NCBI GenBank assembly: GCA_030427245.1
Contig: JAUHXA010000066.1
Location: 1-37,035 of the forward strand
Direction of reading: 5' to 3'
Source: Bacteroidia bacterium
Lineage (GTDB): Bacteria; Bacteroidota; Bacteroidia; Chitinophagales; UBA2359
Length of the DNA stretch: 37,035 nt
Position 1 is the stretch's first letter. Every line of letters starts with the position of its first letter. The notes under the pieces are model-generated. The model worked only from the letters and a program-made list of their open reading frames with translations, was not told the DNA's origin and did not search any database. A program made the position numbers and the translations under genes. Positions 17,321 through 25,513 of this stretch are shown here, in pieces.

Positions 17321-18547
17321 GTGTATCTAAAAGGAAAAAAAATTTTATTAGGAATATCTGGAAGCATTGCAGCTTATAAGTCTGCAATGCTTACCAGACT
17401 TTTTGTAAAAGAAGGAGCAGAAGTCAGGGTTATCATGACCCAACCTGCTACAAATTTTATCTCTCCCCTCACCTTTTCGACCCTTTCTAAGCACCCCGTA
17501 GTCACTCAGTTTTTTAGCAGTCAAGAAGAAGTATGGAACAATCACGTTGAATTGGGACTGTGGGCAGACCTTATGCTCATTGCACCTGCTTCTGCAAATA
17601 CGCTCGCAAAAATGGCGAATGGCATTTGCGACAATGTGCTTTTGGCGACTTATCTATCTGCAAAATGCCCTGTTTATTTTGCTCCTGCAATGGACTTAGA
17701 TATGTGGCTGCATCCTTCAACTCAAAAAAACATTCAAACACTCAATACTTATGGCAATCACCTCATTGAAGTCGAACATGGTGAATTGGCAAGCGGATTG
17801 GTTGGTAAGGGACGTATGTCAGAACCTGAAAGCATTGTCGCCGCAATAGAAGAACATTTTATCCATCATTCGCCAAAGCCTTTGGAAGGGCAGCAAGTCT
17901 TGATTACTGCAGGACCTACTTACGAACCGATAGATCCAGTTCGCTTTGTTGGGAATCGTTCTACTGGGAAAATGGGAATAGCTTTGGCAGAAGTAGCTTA
18001 CGAACAAGGGGCAAATGTACGATTGGTGTTGGGCCCAACTCAACTTAAACCTCGTTATAAGGGCATTGAAGTAGTTGAAGTCCGAACAGCCCAGGAAATG
18101 TTTGAAGCTGCAATGGTAAATCAAACTCGAATGGACATTGCTATTTTAGCAGCAGCAGTTGCTGATTTTACCCCATCTGAAGTGAGCAATTCCAAAATTA
18201 AGAAAAAGAGCGGTGAGGAGGGAATGACCCTTTCGCTAAAGCGCACCAAAGATATTTTGGCAACTTTGGGGCAAATGAAAAAACCACATCAGCTATTGGT
18301 TGGATTTGCATTGGAGACCAACAATGAGTTGGAAAATGCCCAGAAAAAACTGCAAAAAAAGAACTTAGATTGTATCGTACTGAACTCTTTGCGAGATAAG
18401 GGAGCAGGATTCAAACACGATACCAATAAAATTACTATCTTAGACAAATACAATAGTCTGCAAAAATTTGAGTTAAAATCTAAGAGAGAGGCAGCACAAG
18501 ACATTCTTCAGAAAGTCTTGGAACTGAAAAGAACAATGACGGTTTAA
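17321..18547 (+). CDS. coaBC: Bifunctional phosphopantothenoylcysteine decarboxylase / phosphopantothenate-cysteine ligase
   Basis: 408 residues starting at GTG 17321. An in-frame stop lies at 17294-17296 and there is no ATG between, so GTG is the start. It makes 4'-phosphopantetheine from phosphopantothenate and cysteine in coenzyme A synthesis. The N-terminal flavin-dependent CoaC domain has GISGSIAAYK (11-20), catalytic His75 (NNHVELGLWAD), APASANT and PAMDLDMW. The C-terminal CoaB domain has ITAGPTYEPIDPVRFVGNRSTGKMG (residues 195-219, Asn212) and NSKIKKKSG near 290. Two positions considered important in E. coli Dfp differ: Asn125 of PxMN is Asp125, and Cys158 is Ser158 (in GELASGLVGKGRM). 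The gene sits between rpoZ and DUF4835, 15 bp before the latter. Confidence 0.95.
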   Translation: MYLKGKKILLGISGSIAAYKSAMLTRLFVKEGAEVRVIMTQPATNFISPLTFSTLSKHPVVTQFFSSQEEVWNNHVELGLWADLMLIAPASANTLAKMANGICDNVLLATYLSAKCPVYFAPAMDLDMWLHPSTQKNIQTLNTYGNHLIEVEHGELASGLVGKGRMSEPESIVAAIEEHFIHHSPKPLEGQQVLITAGPTYEPIDPVRFVGNRSTGKMGIALAEVAYEQGANVRLVLGPTQLKPRYKGIEVVEVRTAQEMFEAAMVNQTRMDIAILAAAVADFTPSEVSNSKIKKKSGEEGMTLSLKRTKDILATLGQMKKPHQLLVGFALETNNELENAQKKLQKKNLDCIVLNSLRDKGAGFKHDTNKITILDKYNSLQKFELKSKREAAQDILQKVLELKRTMTV

Positions 18548-18562
18548 AAAAAACAACAAGAC

Positions 18563-19612
18563 ATGAAACGTACTATAAGCATACTTTTCTTACTAACCAT
18601 CTTCACTGTTACCAAAATATCGGCACAAGAACTCAATGCAAAAGTGGTGGTACAAACTCCAAAATTGCAGTTAACCGACCCAAAGGTGTTCAAGACATTG
18701 GAGAACGACATTACGGAGTTCTTAAATACCCGAAAATGGACAAACGATGTGTATCAAACACAGGAGCGTATTGAATGTAGTTTTTTGATTACAATTACCG
18801 AAGAATTGGCTGCCAATCGCTACAATGCCCAAATCATCCTTCAATCCAATAGACCTGTCTATAATTCGAGCTACAATACGGTGATGCTCAATTATCAAGA
18901 CAAAAACTGGACTTTTGAATATACAGAGTATCAACCTTTGGAATACAACGACAATGCCTATCTTTCAGAATTGACTGCAATGTTGGCGTATTATACCTAT
19001 ATCATGATTGGTTTGGACTACGATAGTTTTTCACCCGAAGGCGGCAATCCTTACTTTTTGAGAGCGCAGTCCATAGTGAACAATGCCCAAAATGCTCGAA
19101 ATAAAAGCAAAGGTTGGACAGCTTTTGACAGCAATCAAAACCGCTATTGGTTGATAGAAAATCTAATGAGCAATAAATTCAAAAACTTGAGGAAGGCTTT
19201 TTTTGAATACCACCTCAATGGCTTAGATATGCTGTCCACCAATCAAAAAAATGCAAGATCAGCTCTCAATAGCGCATTGAAGTTGATTCAACAGGTCAAT
19301 CAAAACACACCAAATTCAATGGCAGTTGATATTTTTGTTCGAGCCAAATCGGATGAAATTTTGAATATTTTTGCATCAGACGAAGTTACCCCTCCCGAAA
19401 AATCAAGGGCGTACAGTGCAATGATAAAAATTGATCCTGCAAATAAATCCAAATACAAAGAGATTAGTAGTATTTCGGCTGGAAAAGGAAAAGAGGCTGC
19501 TGCTCCTCGTTCTGTACCCAAATCTCCTGCTACTGATAGATACAACAATTCTGGAACAACTCCTTCCAGAGGTCGTAGCCTTAGCCCAAATAGCAGAACG
19601 AAAGGGAATTAG
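18563..19612 (+). CDS. DUF4835 family protein, probable T9SS component (PorD-like)
   Basis: 349 residues with a signal peptide (MKRTISILFLLTIFTVTKISAQ) and then the DUF4835 pattern: ELNAKVVVQTPKLQ, FEYTEYQPLEYN, LAYYTYIMIGLDYDSFSPEGG, YFLRAQSIVNNAQ and GWTAFDSNQNRYWLIENLMS. It is periplasmic. Some resources name this family PorD, a type IX secretion accessory. I recall this rather than derive it. Position after coaBC is conserved in Bacteroidota. From about residue 305 there is a low-complexity basic tail rich in Ser, Pro, Arg and Gly that I would not expect in the family's usual length of about 300 residues. The gene converges on the Omp28-like gene with one base between stop codons and no terminator. 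Confidence 0.85.
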   Translation: MKRTISILFLLTIFTVTKISAQELNAKVVVQTPKLQLTDPKVFKTLENDITEFLNTRKWTNDVYQTQERIECSFLITITEELAANRYNAQIILQSNRPVYNSSYNTVMLNYQDKNWTFEYTEYQPLEYNDNAYLSELTAMLAYYTYIMIGLDYDSFSPEGGNPYFLRAQSIVNNAQNARNKSKGWTAFDSNQNRYWLIENLMSNKFKNLRKAFFEYHLNGLDMLSTNQKNARSALNSALKLIQQVNQNTPNSMAVDIFVRAKSDEILNIFASDEVTPPEKSRAYSAMIKIDPANKSKYKEISSISAGKGKEAAAPRSVPKSPATDRYNNSGTTPSRGRSLSPNSRTKGN

Positions 19613-19613
19613 T

Positions 19614-20564
19614 TTACTGTTCTTCAATGTGTTTCTTAGCTGCCTGCAATACATGATTGCTTGTAGCATCGTGTACAAAAGCAATGATTTCCATCTCTTC
19701 TACTTTCCAATGATCCGGTAAAGTAATGCTGAAAACTCGATCAATAACTGTTCCTGCAACCCTATCAACATCCAAGCTAATTCCCGAAGCAGGAGTAAGC
19801 ATAGCTCTCAATACATGATTGTGTACATAGTCTGCTTGAACAGTACTCGAACCACCAGCAACAGGAATCAATTGATGGTCAACAATATGACTTTCAGAAA
19901 GACTCACACTCATCAAATGACCTTCCGAAGCATCAAAAGCTTTCAGATAATGCGCTCTAACAAATACTTGAAGTTCTCTCGTTGAAGGGTTGTATTCAAA
20001 ATTAGTGTACACATTCACAGGAGGAGTAAGCTGCAAACGTTCATTCGCTTTTCCTGACCATACATTTCTGTTTATCAATGAAACAAAGTCTTCCCCTTCG
20101 TATTTCACCCGATCCACAGCAGCAGCAGGAACGGCAATCGTTTGGAACAAATCATATAGGGAAGTCCCTACTTCAATAACATAATCCTCTTTGTTTTCGG
20201 CATACGGCTCTGACAAAAAACCTGCATGTATCGTAACAGCAGCTATTTCATCTGGACGGCTTTCAAGGATTTGAGCAGTCGTTTCGTGACCTGCGGGGCA
20301 ATTCACACATCGCACTCCACTAAATTCTTCAATCAAGACCATTTTGCACTGTGCTTCTGGCAATTCGCTGGAAACAAAGTCGGTATTGGTTTTGGAGAAT
20401 TCACTTGCGGCCAATTTACCTTTATCCGAACAGGTCAAATCAATCGGAGGAGGCTCACTAAAATCAATGAGTGGTGGAATTTCTTCACAAGCACTGACAA
20501 AAAATAGTAGTGCCACGAATAGAGCAGAGGCAAAAAAATGAGGACGGAATAGAGGTGATTTCAT
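19614..20564 (-). CDS. Omp28-related lipoprotein with thioredoxin-like CxxC
   Basis: 316 residues. The lipoprotein signal ends in FFVSAC (Cys26). Residues 75-130 contain VLIEEFSGVRCVNCPAGH with a CVNC motif (86-89) in a thioredoxin-like setting, followed by PAAAVDR where thioredoxins have their cis-Pro loop. The C-terminal half is beta-rich (LMSVSLSES, ITLPDHWKVEEMEIIAFVHD), as in Omp28 outer membrane lipoproteins of Porphyromonas and relatives. Redox or adhesion roles are suggested for the family, but none is demonstrated here. A TATCTTTG -7 element lies about 26 bp upstream. It stands between DUF3604 (same strand, 94 bp upstream) and the convergent DUF4835 gene. Confidence 0.85.
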   Translation of the reverse strand: MKSPLFRPHFFASALFVALLFFVSACEEIPPLIDFSEPPPIDLTCSDKGKLAASEFSKTNTDFVSSELPEAQCKMVLIEEFSGVRCVNCPAGHETTAQILESRPDEIAAVTIHAGFLSEPYAENKEDYVIEVGTSLYDLFQTIAVPAAAVDRVKYEGEDFVSLINRNVWSGKANERLQLTPPVNVYTNFEYNPSTRELQVFVRAHYLKAFDASEGHLMSVSLSESHIVDHQLIPVAGGSSTVQADYVHNHVLRAMLTPASGISLDVDRVAGTVIDRVFSITLPDHWKVEEMEIIAFVHDATSNHVLQAAKKHIEEQ

Positions 20565-20589
20565 TGTTGAAGTATTTTTTTTTAGACAA

Positions 20590-20597
20590 CAAAGATA
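20590..20597 (-). promoter_or_regulatory. Candidate -7 element (TATCTTTG) of the Omp28-like gene
   Basis: Exact TAnnTTTG match on minus, 25 bp before the ATG at 20564. It suggests transcription separate from the upstream DUF3604 gene. Confidence 0.5.
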
Positions 20598-20658
20598 AAA
20601 ATTTTTACTGCTACTGAATGTAAGTTTTCTTGCAAGCTAATAGACTAATCACAAATGA

Positions 20659-22578
20659 CTATTTACTTGTGTACCAAATTGGCGAAGACCAAGCTCGTTC
20701 TTGAATCGTTTTTGCAACATCATTCGGTGGCGCGATCCCCATCGTTTTGGCATCGTAAGTACTCCATCGAGGCGTAGGAATCTCTAAAACTCGAAGGTAA
20801 TAAACCGCAGATTGAGAAGCATCAAATTCGGGATCTTGCCAAACCGACTGAAGCGTAACCGCCCCAATGTCATTCGTATAACTTGCATCTTTGGCATTGA
20901 CCGTATTGCCAACAGCAGGCAGTTTCCCACTCGCATCCAACTGACGCTCATCTGACCAAACAACATCAAATATTTTTTCGTGGGTTTTGCCATCCGAATC
21001 TATCCAACCTTTTACCACCTGTACTCGGTCCAGATTTGCCCCTTCTGCGTCTTTAACTGCCCAAACTAAAAAAGAAGGCGGACTATCAACAACAGACGAT
21101 GGAGGGTTTGGCAAATCACTGCCCATAGGAATCCCTTTTTCATACGCATTTTTAACCCATTCATTTCCAGAAAAAGCATTTTCGTCGTAGTTCCATCCTG
21201 CAAAAAAACGAACTTGAATGCGAGGACCAGAAGTAGCAAAAGTTTCTTTTCGCTCCAAGGCTTCAAAAATCGCATCTCTTGTGTTTTCCTCCGCCCAAAC
21301 ACCCGCCAAGCCTGCCGCACTCATGAATTTGGCTCGAAGAAATTTTTTGTCATCTCCTACAATTCGAGACTTTGGGTCGCCATCCAACGAACCAAATTTG
21401 CCGAAATAGTTGTTTTCTTCAACTGCTCCCGAAGAGTTGTGTCCATCTGAACTGCCAATCAATCCAAATTTGAAGGGATTCTCTCCAATTTCTTTCTCCA
21501 ATGCCAATCCATTTTGCAGGGCATTGCGGACATAGCTGCCTTCGGGTTGGCTTGGTGGCGGAATAGAAGTCGAGAAGGTGAAAGCAAATAATTCAAAATC
21601 TGCAAATTCATCGTTGGGAGCAAGTACAGGATGCGCCATAGACTGTCCTTTGATTTGGACAACCTCATTGATGGGTTCGTTTCGAGTTCGAGCTTCGGCA
21701 TATTCTTTAGTAAATGGTTTTTTGTCAGCCGTTTGAAGATCATACATCAATCCATCACTCATGTTGCCATTGTGTGGAATGGCTAAAAGTTCGATTCCTT
21801 TACTGCGTTCTTTGTCCATCCACGCCCAAAGGTCTTCGGGATTTTGAGAATTGAAGGAGGAAAAGGGTACATCGGATACTTTTTCGCTTTTGTAAATCAC
21901 ATTTCGATGCATATTGGCAGCATAAACCAATTTTTCATTGGAGTTAGGGCCAATAGGCGAAGAAGTCCATTCATAGGCGGGAAAAGTGGTAAACTTGCCA
22001 GGCTCATTGTGTTTGTTTGCAGCAGCGACCAAACGTTGCCAAGTATGCTGAATGATGTCTTTTTTGACGAGCTCGGGCATGGGTTCGTTTCTCGCAATAG
22101 TCTGACCAATTTTTGCAAATGCCCCCATTGAAGTGGCTCTATCTTCGTTGCGAATTTCTTTGGCAAGTTCCAAATTTGCCAATGGGCTTTCGGGATCAAT
22201 CATTTGTTTCATGATGCCCATATACTCCGAATGATCGGAAACTGCCATAAAGTCGAGGGGGCGTTGAAGTTGAACGCTACCTGCGGTGTAATGAGCGATG
22301 GAATCTCCTTTGCCGAAACGATAGGCATCATCAGGAGTCGTTCGGACATTGTAAATAAAAGCATCAAACGACCAGCTTGTATGAACGTGTAAATCACCAA
22401 AATAGGCGTTTTTTTGCTCATTGAAGTCGGCTGTTCTTTGTAGAGAATCACCAGACTTTACCGTTTGTTCTGTGTTTTCTGTGGAGGAATTTTCCTTTGG
22501 CTGCGTTTCGTTATTGCAGGAAATAAGATAAAAACAACAAGCGATTAAATAGAATAGAGTGCATGGTTTTGATTGCAT
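20659..22578 (-). CDS. DUF3604 lipoprotein, PHP-like predicted metal-dependent hydrolase
   Basis: 639 residues. The lipobox CFYLISC places the lipidated Cys at 21. The mature part opens with a Ser/Thr/Glu-rich linker and then GDLHVHTSWSFDA (His64, His66), DFMAVSDHSEYMG, LLAIPHNGN and GLIGSSDGHNSSGA. These His/Asp clusters are arranged as in the PHP metallo-hydrolase superfamily and mark DUF3604. The family's substrate is unknown to me. PHP relatives hydrolyse phosphoesters. The C-terminal part (SFLVWAVKDAEGANLDRVQVVKGW ... SAVYYLRVLEIPTPRW) is family-typical, so the protein appears complete. The location is probably the outer membrane. It diverges from the M42 peptidase gene across 169 bp with no clear promoter motif. 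Confidence 0.87.
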   Translation of the reverse strand: MQSKPCTLFYLIACCFYLISCNNETQPKENSSTENTEQTVKSGDSLQRTADFNEQKNAYFGDLHVHTSWSFDAFIYNVRTTPDDAYRFGKGDSIAHYTAGSVQLQRPLDFMAVSDHSEYMGIMKQMIDPESPLANLELAKEIRNEDRATSMGAFAKIGQTIARNEPMPELVKKDIIQHTWQRLVAAANKHNEPGKFTTFPAYEWTSSPIGPNSNEKLVYAANMHRNVIYKSEKVSDVPFSSFNSQNPEDLWAWMDKERSKGIELLAIPHNGNMSDGLMYDLQTADKKPFTKEYAEARTRNEPINEVVQIKGQSMAHPVLAPNDEFADFELFAFTFSTSIPPPSQPEGSYVRNALQNGLALEKEIGENPFKFGLIGSSDGHNSSGAVEENNYFGKFGSLDGDPKSRIVGDDKKFLRAKFMSAAGLAGVWAEENTRDAIFEALERKETFATSGPRIQVRFFAGWNYDENAFSGNEWVKNAYEKGIPMGSDLPNPPSSVVDSPPSFLVWAVKDAEGANLDRVQVVKGWIDSDGKTHEKIFDVVWSDERQLDASGKLPAVGNTVNAKDASYTNDIGAVTLQSVWQDPEFDASQSAVYYLRVLEIPTPRWSTYDAKTMGIAPPNDVAKTIQERAWSSPIWYTSK

Positions 22579-22747
22579 ATTGTTTGAATTTGACTATAGT
22601 TACTCACTGCAATATAAGATTTATTCTTTTATCACATACAGCCTTATTTCGATTTTTAAAGGAACATTCATGAAAGATTTTGAATCTTTTGGCTAAATTG
22701 CATTTTGAATACGCTCTAAAAGAACAAAGCAACAATATTTTCCAAAT

Positions 22748-23767
22748 ATGAAACATTCCAAATACAACACACTCGAAAAACTGGTTCACATTGACTCTCC
22801 CAGTGGATTTACTCACAAAGCCTGCAAATACGTATTCGATGTACTGCAAAGCTATGGTTACAACCCCAAATTTACCAACAAAGGGGCAGTGACCTGCGAT
22901 TTGGGCGAAAATCCAAACATTGCTTTTGCCGCCCATGTCGACACATTGGGTGCAATTGTCACTGGAATAAAAGGAGACGGAACGCTGTCTTTCTCCAAAA
23001 TCGGGGGTCCGATTCTAAACAGTTTTGAAGCCGAATATTGCAGGATTTACACTCTCAAAGACCAGGTATATACAGGTACTTTACTGCTCAACAATCCTTC
23101 AGTGCATACCAATCGAGAAGCCGAAAGTACCAAACGAGAATTGAAGAGTATGCACATTCGCATTGATGAAGAAGTTCACAATCAGGAAGATGTCGAAGGC
23201 TTGGGAATTCAGATAGGGGATTTTATTTGCTTTGACACCAAATATCAAGAACTCGATAATGGCTTTATCAAGTCTCGTTTTATGGACAACAAAATAAGCT
23301 GCTATGTGCTGTTTGAAGTGGCTCGACGATTAAAAGAAAAAGGGCAAAGCGCACCAGTACAACTGTTTTTCTCTAACTATGAAGAAGTCGGTCATGGAGG
23401 AACGTGTGGTTATGCGCCAACTATACAAGAATTGGTCGTTTTGGACATGGGCGTAGTCGGTGGAGGAACAGCAGGTAGTGAATACCACTGTTCTATTTGT
23501 GCCAAAGACTCAACGGGCCCTTACGATTATTTGATGCGTAAACGTTTGGTAAACATTGCAGAAAGTAAAAATATCCCCTTCAAATTGGACATTTACCCCT
23601 ATTATGGTTCTGATGGTTCAGCAGCTTTGGCGGCAGGAAATGATTTTAGAGTAGCCTTGATAGGGCCTGGTGTAGCAGCCTCACACGGTATGGAACGCAC
23701 TCACAAAAAAGGTGTGGAAGCAACCATTGATTTATGTTTGGCTTATGTGGAAGAATACGGTAGGTAA
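22748..23767 (+). CDS. M42 family metallo-aminopeptidase
   Basis: 339 residues, cytoplasmic. The two-metal site of M42 (FrvX/PepA/TET) peptidases is complete: His63 and Asp65 (AAHVDTLG), bridging Asp180 (SRFMDNK), catalytic Glu212 and Glu213 (NYEEVGHGG), Asp233 (VLDMG) and His313 (ASHGMERTH). These enzymes remove N-terminal residues from peptides and often form dodecameric TET particles. Some members act as glutamyl- or deblocking aminopeptidases, or as endoglucanase-like hydrolases. The specificity here is unknown. The length fits the family. It is followed by a 424-bp gap, so it is not in an operon with the next gene. Confidence 0.93.
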   Translation: MKHSKYNTLEKLVHIDSPSGFTHKACKYVFDVLQSYGYNPKFTNKGAVTCDLGENPNIAFAAHVDTLGAIVTGIKGDGTLSFSKIGGPILNSFEAEYCRIYTLKDQVYTGTLLLNNPSVHTNREAESTKRELKSMHIRIDEEVHNQEDVEGLGIQIGDFICFDTKYQELDNGFIKSRFMDNKISCYVLFEVARRLKEKGQSAPVQLFFSNYEEVGHGGTCGYAPTIQELVVLDMGVVGGGTAGSEYHCSICAKDSTGPYDYLMRKRLVNIAESKNIPFKLDIYPYYGSDGSAALAAGNDFRVALIGPGVAASHGMERTHKKGVEATIDLCLAYVEEYGR

Positions 23768-24191
23768 AAATTCAAATGCAGGGGTACAAACTCAAATGCA
23801 AGGGATTTTTTAAAAAAATTTGATTGATTTCCTTCAATAATTTATCACAAATTTCAGCTAATATATAAAAGCCCAACACTTCAAATGAAACAAAAACGCT
23901 ATTAATTACCCTCTAATAGTTATAGAAATAAAATATATCCAACCCATTATTTTACACTTCAATAGCTTGCCTAATCCATTCAAGTTTTAGGCAAAATGGG
24001 CAAGGTTCACCCCTTTAGCTAAAATAAAGTAGTAATTTTGTTAGAACCGAAATCAATCGAAAATTAACACAACTATTGTTCCATTTTTCGCTTGAATACC
24101 CAAATACCAGACCACGAATAGAAATAAATAGACACCAGCATTTAACCATTTTCTATACCATTAACTAACATCAAAACCACATTAAAAAACC
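23768..24191. other. 424-bp AT-rich intergenic region
   Basis: No ORF or RNA gene recognised. Just after the M42 stop there are two near-copies of CTCAAATGCAAGGG (the first as TTCAAATGCAGGGG at 23771-23784, the second at 23791-23804), followed by poly-T/poly-A. An exact TAnnTTTG (TAATTTTG) is at 24033-24040, which may start the rRNA methyltransferase transcript with a leader of about 145 nt. No convincing terminator or riboswitch fold was found by eye. Confidence 0.45.
24033..24040 (+). promoter_or_regulatory. Candidate -7 element (TAATTTTG) upstream of the rsmB-like gene
   Basis: Exact TAnnTTTG match, but 152 bp before the start codon and without a -33 TTTG. If used, the leader is long. Confidence 0.35.
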
Positions 24192-25397
24192 GTGAGACTT
24201 CACAGAAACTTAGTAGCGGCTGTCACACAAGCAGTTGAAGAAATTTTTGCACACCAGCAATACGCAGACCAAGTTATCGAACGCACGTTGAAATCCAATA
24301 AAAAATGGGGTAAACGTGACCGACACTTTATCGCCCAACATACCTATGAAATGGTCAGATGGTGGCGATTGGTGCTCGAAACTGCCAACTATTCGATTGA
24401 TACACAATCAAAAGATTTTTGGCATTTGTTTGGCGTTTGGCTTACCCTAAAAGGGGAAGACTTACCTGGATGGAAAGAATTCCAAAACATCAACCCTTCT
24501 ACCCTCCGACACAATTACGAAAACATCAAGAATGTTCGTCACATCCGAGAATCTATTCCCGACTGGATAGATGTATTGGGTGAGCACGAACTGGGCGAAG
24601 AACAGTGGGAACTCGAATTGGCAGCCATGAATCAACCTGCTCATACGGTTATACGCACCAACCGCTTGAAAACGACCAAATCTGCTCTATACGATTGGTT
24701 GTCGAAAGAAGACATTGCTTTTATGATGTTGCCTTGGTGTCGAGATGCCTTTGTAGTGAAACAAGAAAAAAGCCTACAAAGAACCGATGCCTTCAAAAAA
24801 GGTTGGTTTGAGCTGCAAGATGCAGGTTCTCAATTGATAGCTCCTTTTTTGAATGTCAAGCCAGGCATGAATGTTATTGATGCTTGTGCAGGAGCGGGCG
24901 GCAAAACCCTACACCTCGCCGCTTTGATGGAAAACAAAGGCAGTATTTTGGCAATGGATGTCCATACTTCAAAGCTCAATATCTTGAAGAGTCGAGCGAA
25001 AAGAGCAGGAGCAAACATTATCCAAACAAAAAAAATTCCGCAAAACATGCGCTCGCTACACAATTCGGCGGATAGGATTTTGCTAGATGTGCCTTGTTCT
25101 GGTTTGGGCGTTTTGAAGCGCAAACCAGATACCAAATGGAAACTCACCCCCGATAATCTCCGTAATGTCAAAGCTTTGCAGGAAAAAATCCTCCGAGATT
25201 ACAGCAAAATGTTGAAGGTTGGCGGCAAGTTGGTCTATGCGACTTGCAGCCTATTGACTTCTGAAAATCAACACCAAATAGAGCGTTTTTTACACCAACA
25301 AGATGGCAAATTTGAATTGGTAAGTGATTTGGCTTTGTCTCCCTGCAATTACGGTTTTGATGGGTTTTATATGGCTTCTTTGGAGCGAATAAGCTAG
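24192..25397 (+). CDS. rsmB: RsmB/NOP2-family rRNA (cytosine-C5) methyltransferase
   Basis: 401 residues from GTG 24192. No ATG lies near, and the family alignment begins at this point (MRLHRNLVAAV). The N-terminal helical region resembles the NusB-like part of RsmB (WGKRDRHFIAQHTYEMVRWW). The catalytic domain has the SAM-binding loop DACAGAGGKT (230-239), the PCSG motif with Cys302 and the TCS motif with Cys352. Those are the two cysteines for release and attack of cytosine C5. It presumably methylates 16S rRNA. Whether the site is C967, as in E. coli RsmB, is inferred. It ends with a peculiar hairpin and is followed by the solo helicase. Confidence 0.88.
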   Translation: MRLHRNLVAAVTQAVEEIFAHQQYADQVIERTLKSNKKWGKRDRHFIAQHTYEMVRWWRLVLETANYSIDTQSKDFWHLFGVWLTLKGEDLPGWKEFQNINPSTLRHNYENIKNVRHIRESIPDWIDVLGEHELGEEQWELELAAMNQPAHTVIRTNRLKTTKSALYDWLSKEDIAFMMLPWCRDAFVVKQEKSLQRTDAFKKGWFELQDAGSQLIAPFLNVKPGMNVIDACAGAGGKTLHLAALMENKGSILAMDVHTSKLNILKSRAKRAGANIIQTKKIPQNMRSLHNSADRILLDVPCSGLGVLKRKPDTKWKLTPDNLRNVKALQEKILRDYSKMLKVGGKLVYATCSLLTSENQHQIERFLHQQDGKFELVSDLALSPCNYGFDGFYMASLERIS

Positions 25398-25398
25398 G

Positions 25399-25430
25399 TA
25401 ATTAATTGGTGGATTAGTGACCAATAATTA
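25399..25430 (+). other. Bulged hairpin after rsmB
   Basis: 11 paired bases with one bulged A (25399-25410 with 25420-25430) and a 9-nt loop, beginning 2 bp after the rsmB stop. No T-run follows, so it is a weak terminator candidate. It could also stabilise the mRNA end. Confidence 0.4.
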
Positions 25431-25443
25431 GGTATTGAAGTCG

Positions 25444-25474
25444 TTTGTATTTTTTAAACAAATGATTATATTTG
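25444..25474 (+). promoter_or_regulatory. Full-consensus Bacteroidota sigma-A promoter of the helicase gene
   Basis: TTTG at 25444-25447, a 19-bp spacer, then TATATTTG at 25467-25474. This matches TTTG-N19-TAnnTTTG. Transcription should begin around 25480, leaving a leader of about 34 nt before ATG 25514. It is the only promoter in the window for which both elements are exact. Confidence 0.75.
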
Positions 25475-25513
25475 AGGTTACAATTGAAACTCCACTAAAA
25501 TACATTGTGAAAA

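Noticed and set aside
19403-19684. 93-codon minus-strand ORF across the DUF4835/Omp28 junction
   Set aside because: Both real genes use other frames here, and the ORF is low-complexity with no domain.
23985-24012. Possible related copy of the 52-bp repeat (shared string GTTCACCCC)
   Set aside because: Only nine bases match and the flanks differ. It is expected by chance in a window of this size.
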